Shown piece after piece: positions 47,382 through 56,984 of a DNA stretch of 64,000 nt (positions are counted from its first letter, which is position 1; each line of letters starts with the position of its first letter). The DNA is from Ignavibacteria bacterium (GTDB lineage: Bacteria > Bacteroidota > Ignavibacteria > Tepidaquicellales > Tepidaquicellaceae): NCBI GenBank assembly GCA_016719565.1, contig JADJYU010000008.1, positions 124,001 through 188,000 on the forward strand, in the 5' to 3' direction. The notes below the pieces were generated by a model. It had not been told where the DNA came from. It saw only the letters and a list, made by a program, of their open reading frames with translations, and made no database searches. The position numbers were made by a program, and so were the translations under genes.

Positions 47382-48002
47382 ATGAAATTGAAGATATTAG
47401 TTGTGGACGATGAGAAAGATATCGTTGATATCCTGAAATATAATCTTGAAAGAGAAAATGAATTTGAAGTAATTACTGCATGCAACGGAAAGATGCAATT
47501 GAACTTGCAAATGATTCGCCGGATCTGATAATTCTTGATATCATGATGCCGGAGCTTAACGGATATGAAGTCTGTAAGAAACTTAAACACAATCCCGAAA
47601 CTTCCGGAATACCTGTAATCTTTCTCACTGCAAAGAAAACGAAATTGATGAAATACTCGGTCTGGAAATAGGGGCTGATGATTATATTTCAAAACCGGTT
47701 TCCCCAAGAAAGGTTATTGCAAGGATAAAGTCCGTAATCAGAAGGTCTTCAACTGAGCCTGAAAAAACATTTAAGATCGAGCAAAGAATTAAATTCAACA
47801 ATTTAGAAATCGACAGTCAGAGCCACAGCGTTAAGATTGATCAGAAAGACATATTTTTTCCTAAAAAAGAATTTCAGCTGCTTCATTTTCTTATCTCCAA
47901 CAGAGGGTAAGGTTTATTCCAGAGAAATATTACTTAACCAGCTTTGGGGAGAAAATGTTTACGTCGTTGACAGAACAGTAGATGTTCACGTTGCAAAAAA
48001 AA
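47382..48002 (+). CDS. OmpR/PhoB-type response regulator, frameshifted and cut at its end
   Basis: It begins MKLKILVVDDEKDIVDILKY (acidic pocket), has the phosphoacceptor strand LIILDIMMPELNGYEVCKKL, and the winged-helix DNA-binding domain (FNNLEIDSQSHSVKI; KKEFQLLHFLIS; QLWGENVYVVDRTVDVHVAKK). Corrections are needed near 47485, 47635 and 47907. After VAKK the usual end of the recognition wing (LRKKL...VRGVGYRF) is missing. The sequence passes directly into the histidine kinase, as if about 100 bp or more had been lost. Compare PhoB. Confidence 0.85.
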
Positions 48003-49084
48003 AGTAAACCTTCTTACCAAATATATTTTAATATATTTCTCTTCCCTAATTATATTAATAACAGCATTATCAAATCTGTTTCACTATAACACTGAAACAG
48101 TTCTTATATCCGGCATACTGGGACTTGTTTTATTTCTGGTAAGCCTGATATTTTTTTATTATGAAGTTTCAAAGCCTCTCAAAAAAATCCTGTCTATTAC
48201 AGAAAAACTCAAAACAGGCCAAGACTCAGGAAACTTTAATAACTTTGATTTCAATATTACAGAGATAACAGGAATTATTGAAAATATAAAAGACATTAAA
48301 AGTGAATTATCCGGCAGCAGAGAAATTAATGAACTGATAACTGAAGTTAATTATATTGCTGAAAGAATTCTAAAAAGAACTTGAGCTGACAAAAGTATTT
48401 AAAGTTAACAGGAATGAATTTATGGGTAACGTTGCTCATGAATTAAGAACACCTATATTTGCTATTCAGCTTTCACTTGAGACACTTCTGGACGGGGCTG
48501 TTAATGACGAGAGAGTAAATATGGATTTTCTTAACAGGGCGTTAAACCAAACAAAGAGACTTAAAGAACTTGTAGAAGATCTGATCAGCATTGCAAAATT
48601 TGAGACAGGTCTGAAAATGAGCAAAAGATATTTCGGGATCACAAACGTAATTACGAAAACATTAGAAGAGCTGAGAGCTATTGCTGAAAGCAAAAAAATT
48701 TCTTTACTGTTTGATCCTGCATCCGTAAACGGTATTCAGGTATTCGGAGATGAAGAAAGACTGAAGCAGGTTCTTGTTAATCTTATAGATAATGCGATCA
48801 AATATACTCCTGAAAAAGGAACCATTAGTATTTCACTTGATGTACTTGAAAAAGGAAGTTATCGTGAGAATTGAGGACAGTGGTATTGGAATTCCGGCTA
48901 AAAAGACATTCCAAGAATTTTTGAAAGATTTTACAGAGTCGACAAAACAAGATCCAGAGATATCGGAGGAAGCGGACTGGGATTATCAATAGTAAAGCAT
49001 ATACTTGAAGCTCACTCAAGCAGGATCAATGTAGTAAGCGAAGAGAATGTAGGAACAAAAATTGAATTTAATCTGAAGAGGTAA
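48003..49084 (+). CDS. PhoR-like sensor histidine kinase, start lost, frameshifted
   Basis: Two membrane helices (IYFSSLIILITAL; ISGILGLVLFLVSLIFFYY) lead to a HAMP-like linker, a HisKA box (NEFMGNVAHELRTPIFAIQLS) and a HATPase domain (VNLIDNAIKYTPEKG; IGGSGLGLSIVKHIL). Frames shift near 48380, 48860 and 48910. The first codons are uncertain, because the boundary with the response regulator appears deleted in this sequence. With its neighbour it forms a two-component pair of PhoR/PhoB type. The signal is unknown. Confidence 0.82.
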
Positions 49085-49099
49085 AGAATTTTCTTGAAA

Positions 49100-50523
49100 C
49101 TATTTCGAGATATTATTCCAGATTTTTAAAAGTCCGGATTCATCAAATTTCTTTCCCATTATCTGAATTCCCAAAGGAAGTCCGTTTCTGTCATTGCCGC
49201 AAGGTATTGAAATAGCAGGTATGCCCGCAAGATTAACTGATGCTGTATAAATGTCATTCAGATACATTGAAAGCGGATCTTCGATTTTCTCACCGAGCCG
49301 GAAAGCTGTATTGGGAGTAGTGGGGAAATAATAAAATCTACTTTACCGAATGCGTTTTCAAAATCATTCATAATAAGTCTTCTGACTTTCTGCGCCTTCC
49401 TGTAATAAGCATCATAATATCCTGCTGAAAGTACGTACGTTCCGAGCATTATACGTCTTTTGACTTCATCACCGAAACCTTCTGACCTGGAGTTGACATA
49501 CATTTCTTCCATAGTTTCAGAATGCTCTGATCTGTACCCGTATCTTACACCGTCAAACCTGGAAAGATTACTTGAAGCTTCTGCGGATGTCAGGATATAA
49601 TAAGACTGTATAACATACTTTGTATGCGGAAGTGAAATTTCTTCAACTTGAAATCCCCTGCTTTTAAGAGAATCAATTTTTTCAAAACGCCTTTTTTAAT
49701 ATCCGGATCAAGTCCTTCTTCAAAATATTCTAAGCAAATCCTATTTTAATTTCTTCCGGTTTAAATTTTTGTTCAGACAATTCAATATAATCCGGAACAG
49801 AAATGCCTGAAGATGTGCTGTCATTTTTATCACGTCCTGAAATTACTTTCAGCAGAGCGGCAATATCATAATTATTGTTTCCGAAAATACCGATGGAATC
49901 AAATGATGAGGCAAAAGCAACAAGACCAAACCTTGAAATTCTTCCGTAAGTTGCTTTTAGTCCTGTAATACCGCAAAATGATGCAGGCTGCCTTATAGAG
50001 CCGCCTGTTTCAGAACCAAGAGAAAGCAGACACATATTCGCTGCAACTGAAGCTGCGCTTCCTCCCGATGAACCTCCGGGGACTCTTGAATTATCGACCG
50101 GATTCTTTACCGGACCGAAATAGGAATTCTCGTTTGAGGATCCCATTGCGAATTCATCACAATTTACTTTACCGATAATGATTGCATCCTCAGAAAGCAG
50201 TCTTTCGATAACAGTCGCATTATACAGTGTTTCAAACTCACTAAGAATTTTTGAACCGCAGGTAAGCTTTTATCTTTAACGGAAATGACATCCTTTACGG
50301 AAATTACTGCTCCCGCGAGTTTACCGGCATTACCTGAATTTAATTTTTCATCAATCTCCGCCGCTCTAAAAAGTGCATCACTTTCAAATACAGAAATAAA
50401 TACATTCAGATCTTTCTGTTCATTAATATTATCAAGATAATTTTTTACAAGATCAACGCAGGTAATATTTTTTTCAGTGAGATCTTTTTGAATCTCCTTT
50501 AAACTCAGTGGATTTTTTTTCAT
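49100..50523 (-). CDS. gatA: Aspartyl/glutamyl-tRNA amidotransferase subunit A, several frameshifts
   Basis: Pieces on the minus strand, in order, give MKKNPLSLKEIQKDL, the catalytic Lys in AGAVISVKDV, and then the amidase signature PVDNSRVPGGSSGGSAASVAA and GSETGGSIRQPASFCG. The C terminus follows to SGLLKIWNNISK. These supply the Ser-cisSer-Lys triad that frees ammonia from glutamine for tRNA-bound Glu or Asp. Breaks of one base lie near 50265, 49735, 49690 and 49325. Being essential in most bacteria lacking GlnRS or AsnRS, it argues for sequencing error rather than decay. gatB and gatC are not adjacent. Confidence 0.88.
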
Positions 50524-50622
50524 AATATTTAAATATACCGGAAGAGATTATTTATGATGAATATTTATCTATGCATAACAAGATAAAAATTCCGAATCTC
50601 AGAAATAATTTAACGAAGCTTT

Positions 50623-50808
50623 CAGTTGGAGTTTTTTTTGTCATTGTCATCTGCAGAGGTAATATCTTTTCTATATCAGACGAAGCTTTTTGAATTCCTT
50701 GATTCCTTTGCCGAGACCCTGCATCAGATCCGGGATCTTTTTTGCTCCGAACAAAACCAAAATAACAATCGCTATCAATATGATTTCAGGTGTTCCTAAA
50801 CCAAACAT
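50623..50808 (-). CDS. tatA: Sec-independent translocase subunit TatA-like, frameshifted
   Basis: This small protein of about 60 residues is too short to be obvious. It reads MFGLGTPEIILIAIVILVLFG, then the amphipathic helix AKKIPDLMQGLGKGIKEFKK, the TatA/B signature (LFGxKKxP...GxGxxxFK). A GGAGAAAT ribosome-binding site lies in front of the ATG at 50808. The raw frame stops soon after the helix. Two one-base corrections near 50670-50690 extend it to a stop at 50623 with an acidic/lysine tail. It forms the pore of the Tat system that exports folded proteins such as the Rieske protein in this window. Confidence 0.82.
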
Positions 50809-50846
50809 TTTTATTTCTCCTTTTCGCAAGCGGATAATTATAAAAA

Positions 50847-51517
50847 TTATAACAAACTTTCTGTAACACTTTTAAAGAACCTGTATCCGTCAGTATTTCC
50901 CAGCAGCTCTTCCGAAGCTCTTTCCGGATGCGGCATCAGACCGAGTACATTTCTTTTTACATTCTGAATCCCTGCAATATTGGCTATTGAGCCGTTTGGG
51001 TTATTTATATAAGTAAATATGATCTGATTATTGCTTATAAGATCCGTTAATGTATTATCATCACAAAAGTAATTTCCCTCTCCGTGCGCAACAGGAATTC
51101 TGATCTCTTCTTTGATACCATATTCGCCGGTAAAAATACTTTTATTATTTTCCACTTTCAATGTAACAGTTTTACAGACAAATTTCAGATTGACATTCCT
51201 TAACAAAGCTCCGGGTAATAGCCCGGTTTCGCAGAGCACCTGAAAACCATTGCAGATGCCGATTACAACCCGCCATTACCGGCAAATTTAATCACTTCAT
51301 TCATGAGAGGAGAAAACTTTGCTATTGCGCCGCAACGCAGATAATCTCCGTAGGAGAATCCGCCGGGCAGAATAATAATATTTCTGTCGCCGATGCTTGT
51401 ATCTTTATGCCAGAGAAATTTCGTATCCGCTTTAAGAGTATTCTTAAAAATATTGTAAACATCATGATCGCAGTTCGATCCGGGAAAGACTACAATACCT
51501 GCTTTTACATGATCCAT
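50847..51517 (-). CDS. purQ: Phosphoribosylformylglycinamidine synthase subunit PurQ, frameshifted
   Basis: The first piece (51517-51263) reads KAGIVVFPGSNCDHD and IIILPGGFSYGDYLRCGAIA. The second (to 50847) continues from the nucleophile elbow GICNGFQVL to MPHPERASE. These are the class I glutaminase triad motifs (Cys, His, Glu). It supplies ammonia for purine synthesis step 4 with PurL and PurS. One missing base near 51262 (GNGGL to VIGIC) breaks the frame. purS ends one base upstream of its ATG, so the two are translationally coupled. Confidence 0.93.
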
Positions 51518-51777
51518 TTATTTGCCTTCTCCGTCTTTAGAAACTACGAATTCATAATCTTCCATTACGGGATTTGCGAGAAGTTTTCTGCAGGTCTCTT
51601 CAGTAATTTTTTTTGCATCTTCTTCAGAGCGCGCATCAATCTTCAGCTCAATGTATTTTCCTATTCTTGTATCGATTACGGAATTAAATCCGAGTGACTT
51701 TAGCGAATGCTCGACTGCTTTCCCTGAGGATCAAGTATAGTGTCCCTGATCTTAATGTTTATTTTTGAAGTGTACAA
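51518..51777 (-). CDS. purS: PurS subunit of FGAM synthase, frameshifted
   Basis: On the minus strand, KINIKIRDTILDPQGK leads, after a one-base break near 51717, to VEHSLKSLGFNSVIDTRIGK, the PurS pattern. It continues to YIELKIDARSEEDAKKIT and EDYEFVVSKDGEGK. The protein is about 85 residues. It bridges PurQ and PurL in the FGAM synthase complex. The start is a TTG near 51777; no ATG is in frame downstream of the preceding stop. It is directly followed by purQ. Confidence 0.85.
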
Positions 51778-51808
51778 AATTTATATATTAAATTTTAAAA
51801 TTTTTATA

Positions 51809-52615
51809 TTATCTGCCAAGCTTATCCCGCAGATTTTCAAGTCCTGTTTTATCTATTTTATCAAGTTTCATATGCATTGTTCTCTCAGCATTATCATCAG
51901 GTGAAATAGATTCGGATCTGATATCTGTTCCGGATTCAATGAGTTTATTTGATCTACCGTACTCAGACGATGTCATATCATTCTCTGAATCAGTATCCTT
52001 TGCAACAGGCTCATTTATTCTTTCATTTTCTTCAACGGCTTTCTTCCTGTTTAAAACCTATTGTCAGTGGAAGTTACATTACGTTTTGAGTTTCGACTAA
52101 AGCAAGATCCGGTTTGCTTTGATCAGTTTTCTTTTCATTATTTAAATCACTTCCGTTTAAATTTCCTGATCGGTGTAATATTGATTTTTAAATTTTCTGA
52201 ATTCTCTTTGGAAGATTATCTATTGAATTTTTTAAATCCGAGAGATTTTTTGATTCATAATTTTTTAATCCGGAATTATTATTTGCTGTATTACTTTCAT
52301 TAGTCAATGCGGTTGTACTATTTGATTTTTCCAGTTGTTCAATATCCACGCTGACATAAGTAACATAGAATATAAAGAATATAACCATGGTAAATCCTAC
52401 TGCTGGAATAAGCCATGGATATTGTTGATTACTGAACAGGTTTCTTAGAAAGCCGCCTTTTTCGTCATCATATTTTTTAATATGAACATTTCTCCTTAAG
52501 GCTTCTTCTTCTACGATTTTTAAATGAAGATTATTTGTAAAATTACTGCTGGCCTTAACAGTTTCAAGACTTTTCAGTTTTTTCACGGATATCTAAATAT
52601 TTTTCTTCGTCTGAC
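51809..52615 (-). CDS. Probable anti-sigma factor / membrane protein next to the ECF sigma gene, frameshifted
   Basis: It begins within a few bases of the sigma factor stop (LSDEEKYLDIREKL in a shifted frame), continues in the frame 52586-52188 with a single membrane helix (YPWLIPAVGFTMVIFFIFYVTYVSV), and then a polar, asparagine-rich region. It ends in a third frame (about 52060-51809, TGLENLRDKLGR). Breaks lie near 52580, 52190 and 52060. Position and topology suit an anti-sigma factor, although no zinc-finger motif HxxxCxxC is seen. Confidence 0.6.
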
Positions 52616-52619
52616 AAAA

Positions 52620-53245
52620 TTAATATATAATTTCTATTACTTTTTTTTTTGATTTATGTAAACTTTCGAGCATTTCCTTCAGACATTCCCTTCCCCTGTT
52701 AATTCTTGATTTCACAGTTCCGAGAGGTAAAGAAGTAATTTTAGAAATTTCTTCATAATCAAGATCCTGAATATCTCTGAGGATGATCACTTCGCGAAAT
52801 TTAGCATTAAGCGAACTAATAGCTTTCTGAATTATTTCACCTTCAGTTGCAGCATTAGCGCTGTCGTCGGGAAGAATATATCCGGAAGTAAGTTCATAAT
52901 CTTTTTCATCATCGTCATAATAATTACTGATAGAAGTGGTTTTCATCTTATTCTTTTTGTTCATGTAAGTTCTGGTCAGGTTAAGAGCTATGGTATAAAA
53001 CCATGTTGAAAATTTTTGCAATTTCAACATACAGATGTTTTGATTTATACAGTCTTAAGAAAGTATCCTGAGCCAAATCTTCTGACTCTTCTTTATTTCC
53101 TGTATATCTGAAAATAAAATTAACAAGTCTGTCTTTATATCTGTTGCATTAGTTCATTAAATGCCCTGACATCCTCTTTTTGAAAAAGGAGTATCAACTC
53201 TTCGTCCGTTAATGTCTTATAATCAGTTTCGGTTTTTCCGGGCAT
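52620..53245 (-). CDS. ECF-type RNA polymerase sigma factor, frameshifted
   Basis: A start at 53245 gives KTETDYKTLTDEELILLFQKEDVRAFNELM and, after a break near 53150, region 2 with DRLVNFIFRYTGN and EDLAQDTFLRLYK. The frame 53030-52620 carries KFSTWFYTIALNLTRTYM and region 4 (FREVIILRDIQDLDYEEISK ... LPLGTVKSRINRGR). Two one-base corrections, near 53150 and 53020, restore about 205 residues. It directs RNA polymerase to a special promoter set. The next gene is probably its anti-sigma factor. Confidence 0.9.
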
Positions 53246-53311
53246 TTAAGCTATTTAATAAACTTATATTAAAACTAATTGTTCCGGGTAAATGAATTAA
53301 TATGGAAATTT

Positions 53312-54394
53312 TCATTGACCGCAGATATTATTAATAAGTGAGAACATTTTTGTGAATTTGTTTCCGCCTGTAGACTTAAGCGATAAATCAGCGGAATATA
53401 TATTTTCGAATATTGATTTAATTTTATCCTGAGAAGTCGCAGCAGCTATTTTCCTGTAAACAGGAAGAAGTTCGAACTGCTCCATAGACCAGATCTTTAA
53501 CTCCCTTTTTAAGGCTAAATTCATTCAGACCTGAAGATGAGGGATCTTTTAATTTGTATATGGCTGTGAAAGCTGAATTGAGAAGAAAGACCAGATAAAC
53601 TTCCACATCTTTTTCAGTGAAATTTTTCTGTAGATCTTAACCGCAAGATCAATATCTCTTTGAAGAATTGCTTTAATAAAGTCTGATTCGATAAAATCCT
53701 TTTCTATACCATTGCATAGATTAACAGAATCCACAGTAACTTCTCCCGATGAAAAACAAAAAGTTTTGAGCTTTTCAATTTCGGAGTTCAGCTCTTCAGG
53801 GGAAAAGTTAGAAAAATTCAATAGATGTCTCGCAGTTTCTTCAGAAATTTTCATTCCGTCAAACTTTTTATAACCCAGTCGAGAAGCTCATCTTCGCTGA
53901 ACACATCCGGCTTGAGAATATTTATCTTATCAGTGAAAGATTTTATACCGTCCGGATCACTTTTTGAAAGGAATGAATCTGCAGCAAATATTTTATCAGC
54001 ATCGGTTTCATCATCATTAGATATGAGGATCAGAAAAGTATCGGGATTCGGTCTTTTAATATATTCTGCAACGGCAATTTTTTCATTCTTCAAAAACCTC
54101 TTAACATTTCTGATCACGACGACTTTTTTATCTGAAAAAAGTCCGGTATTGCTGCACTCATTAAGTATGTTTTCAATGACTTTATCATCAGCGTTAAAAT
54201 GTATCAGATGGTTTTTTCTGTCGGGATCATTATTAGTGAATGCGTTATATAGTGAGTCAATAATTTCATCAGAAAGTATTTTGTCCTTTGCAAATAACAA
54301 AAGACTATTCTTATCAATGAATTTTACAGCGTTGCGGCTTAATTCATTGAAAGATATTTTTAGGAGTAATAATATTTGCTGCTGATTTTGCCAT
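53312..54394 (-). CDS. holA: DNA polymerase III delta subunit, several frameshifts
   Basis: From the ATG at 54394 (MAKSAANIITPKNIF) the corrected reading gives a HolA-like chain: LLLFAKDKILSDEIIDSLY, VVVIRNVKRFLKNEKIAVAEYIKRPNPDTFLILISN, FTDKINILKPDVF, SEETARHLLNFSNFSPEELNSEIEKL and a final helical domain to NNICGQ. The order agrees with the delta clamp-loader subunit. One-base breaks occur near 54345, 53855, 53610 and 53525. Recognition rests on the PDTFLIL strand and helical layout, so it is less sure than for dnaK or recA. Confidence 0.78.
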
Positions 54395-54755
54395 ATGAAT
54401 GAAAATAGTCATTATCAATAAATTATTGTATAATAAAATTCGTATGAAAAGGGGGAAGAAAGTGCTGCGACAGATGGAATTCACAGATTGAGTCAATATC
54501 TACAGAAGTTGCCTCACTTTCCCAATCTCCTGAATGGAATGTGAGGTAACTAATCAGAAGATTCGTAATGAGGAAATCAGGAGATTACTAACGAAAAGAA
54601 AAATCTATAACTTTTTTATTTATTCTAAATTGTTTTAGACAGAATGGATAGCTTACAATATAACTGAGTATAATTATTTCAGTCAATTTAAGTGACTCCG
54701 AAAAGGAGAGAACTATTTTTATTTGAGATTAAAAAATCTTAGCAAATATTTACAG
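54395..54755. other. Intergenic with inverted repeats
   Basis: 361 bp. A 10-bp inverted repeat (AATCTCCTGA at 54523-54532 with 54576-54585) surrounds an inner CCTCAC / GTGAGG pair. It could fold into a structured RNA or be a relic, but no gene is supported. Confidence 0.4.
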
Positions 54756-56801
54756 TTATTTTACAAGGACAAGTTTTTTTGTTTCAGAAAATTTACCTGC
54801 TGTAATATTATAAAAATATATTCCGCTTGGTAAATTTTCCGCATTCCAGATAAAGCTGTGAGTTCCGGCGGTTTGAAATTCATTTTTAAGTGTTTTTATC
54901 ATTCTGCCTGAAATGTCATAGATTTTGATATTAACATCTGTATTAACCGGAAGCATATATGATATTTTAGTAGTTGAGTTAAAAGGATTTGGATAATTCT
55001 GTAACAGTAAATAGTCAGGGTTTATAAGATAATTGTAAATCGATGAGGAAGTAATGACTCCGCCATTTGTAGTTTTTAAAATACTTCCTGACATTCCTAC
55101 ACCCCAGCCCGTATCCGGTGAAATAAAGCAGAAATCATTTATCGGCGAATAAGTAGGATATACATTCCAGCTTACACCGCCGTTTACCGTTTTAAATATT
55201 TCGTTGTCAGCACCTTTCACATATCCGTTCATATTATCTACGAACTGAATTTTTGAAAGCAGGTAAGAATTTACAAAACTTAAATTCCAGTTTAACCCGC
55301 CGTTCGTAGTCTTTAATATTTGCCCCGAATATCCGCAAATCCATCCGGTGTTTTCAGAAATAAAACTTATATCTGAAAGTGTATTGGAAGCTGTATATTG
55401 AATTGTCCAGTTATCACCACCGTCAGTTGTATGAATAATTTTGTTTCCAATAGCCCAACCTTTATATTTATCAGCGAAATATATTTCCTGAACATCAATC
55501 GAATCATAGATCAATATCCAGTTGAATCCACCGTTTGTAGTTTTATAGATCGGTCCGTTGCACAGCCAGCCGTTCATTTCATCGTCAAAAGAAACATTAC
55601 CTCTCATTTCGGAAACAAAATTCCAGGATAAGCCCGAATTATTTGTTTTTAACAAATATTCAGATCCTCTTGCCCAGCCTACATTTTTCGAAACAAATTG
55701 TATAGAATTGAACCGGTCACTGACCTGGATATCGGATTGAATGGTCCAGTTAATTCCGGCATTAGTTGTATGAGCTATAGTTTTATTTGCTCCGCCGCAC
55801 CATCCCGTTTGAGAATTAATAAAGTAAACACAATCCAGATAATTTGATGTTACATTTTGAAAAATCTTATCCCAGTTTAATCCGTCCGTAGTTTTAATTA
55901 ATGCTCCTCCCAATCCGGCAACGTAACCATTTTCGGTTGAAACAAACGAACTTACTTCTAATGATCTGTCGGTTAATTTAGGATAATTTGTCCAGTTTAC
56001 TCCGCCGTTGGTTGTTCTTTTTATTAAACCGTAAGAACCAAAAGCCCATCCTGAATCGGGTGATGAAAAATATATTGATCCGTATCCGGCAGAATTATTA
56101 CTGTCAGCAATAAGCTGCCAGTTGTTTCCGCCGTTTGTTGTTTTATATATACTATACCAGCTACCCGCAACATATCCCGTCATTTCCGATGCAAAACTAA
56201 GTGCATAAAAATAAATTGTCGAAGTACCTGCGTTTTGAACCTGCCAGTTTATTCCGCCATTGGTTGTATGGCGAATTACACCATAAGCACCGGAAATCCA
56301 GCCTGTATCGGGTGATACAAATTGGATCGAATGAAGAACATTAGTTGACTGACTTATCTGAGCATTCCAGTTATCCCCGGAATTTGTTGTCTTAAGAATT
56401 ACTCCATCCTGACCAATAGACCAGCCGGTATTTGTATCAATAAAATATGCTTTCCATAAATGAGAATTTGTATTGCTTGTCTGTGAAGTCCAGTTGTATC
56501 CGCCGTCAGTTGTTTTCATAATTAAGCCCTGAAGACCAACAGCCCACCCTGTCATTTGTGAAATGAAACATATTGAATATAATATATAGGGATCACTTGT
56601 ATAGACTGTGTCCCAGCTATCTCCGCCGTTTGTTGTTTTAAAAATATAAATATCTGATAAAGTGTAACCGGTATTTGCATTTACAAATGAAATTGATCTG
56701 TAACTTCTGCCTGTCGGAACGGGGTTCTGCCACTGCCAGCTGCTTTGAGAATAAGCTGTTGCAGAAAGAAAAAAAATGGAAATGTATAATAGATATCTCA
56801 T
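54756..56801 (-). CDS. Ycf48-like beta-propeller exported protein with T9SS sorting domain
   Basis: This 681-residue protein has a signal peptide and a chain of about 45-residue repeats of the pattern IxFxSxxxGWxxGxxGxIxxTTNGGxNWxxQ, as in Ycf48/BNR propellers, to residue ~600. The T9SS type A sorting domain (LQNYPNPFNSTT ... KKLVLVK) ends it. Such proteins are secreted and their ligands are mostly unknown. It is divergent from the related gene at 56985, with 12-bp direct repeats between them. Confidence 0.9.
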   Translation of the reverse strand: MRYLLYISIFFLSATAYSQSSWQWQNPVPTGRSYRSISFVNANTGYTLSDIYIFKTTNGGDSWDTVYTSDPYILYSICFISQMTGWAVGLQGLIMKTTDGGYNWTSQTSNTNSHLWKAYFIDTNTGWSIGQDGVILKTTNSGDNWNAQISQSTNVLHSIQFVSPDTGWISGAYGVIRHTTNGGINWQVQNAGTSTIYFYALSFASEMTGYVAGSWYSIYKTTNGGNNWQLIADSNNSAGYGSIYFSSPDSGWAFGSYGLIKRTTNGGVNWTNYPKLTDRSLEVSSFVSTENGYVAGLGGALIKTTDGLNWDKIFQNVTSNYLDCVYFINSQTGWCGGANKTIAHTTNAGINWTIQSDIQVSDRFNSIQFVSKNVGWARGSEYLLKTNNSGLSWNFVSEMRGNVSFDDEMNGWLCNGPIYKTTNGGFNWILIYDSIDVQEIYFADKYKGWAIGNKIIHTTDGGDNWTIQYTASNTLSDISFISENTGWICGYSGQILKTTNGGLNWNLSFVNSYLLSKIQFVDNMNGYVKGADNEIFKTVNGGVSWNVYPTYSPINDFCFISPDTGWGVGMSGSILKTTNGGVITSSSIYNYLINPDYLLLQNYPNPFNSTTKISYMLPVNTDVNIKIYDISGRMIKTLKNEFQTAGTHSFIWNAENLPSGIYFYNITAGKFSETKKLVLVK

Positions 56802-56869
56802 TACAATAAATCCTAAATTACTTAAACTTAAATTAATATTTTTTAAGATTCAATAATTTTTTTTGAGAA

Positions 56870-56905
56870 ATCACATGAGATATCACATGAGTTATCACAC
56901 TTTAT
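56870..56905. repeat. 12-bp direct repeats between divergent propeller genes
   Basis: ATCACATGAG occurs at 56870-56879 and 56882-56891, and a third partial copy (ATCACAC) begins at 56894. All are 12 bases apart. The spacing and intergenic position suggest a regulator binding site. Confidence 0.5.
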
Positions 56906-56984
56906 CATAAACTAATAAATTTCAGTTGCATTTTCCGAATATATTGTTAACATTCAGATTAGACAATTTTTTATTCCAAAGCAA

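Noticed and set aside
53825..54385. 186-residue plus-strand frame opposite holA
   Set aside because: Serine- and phenylalanine-rich antisense of the broken holA gene, with no family signal of its own.
40870..54394. Genuine mass pseudogenisation
   Set aside because: Genes normally essential are affected and both sides of each break stay well conserved, so uncorrected indels are a simpler explanation; kept open as a finding to test.
54523..54585. Insertion-sequence ends
   Set aside because: The inverted repeats enclose only 43 bases and no transposase or target duplication is seen.
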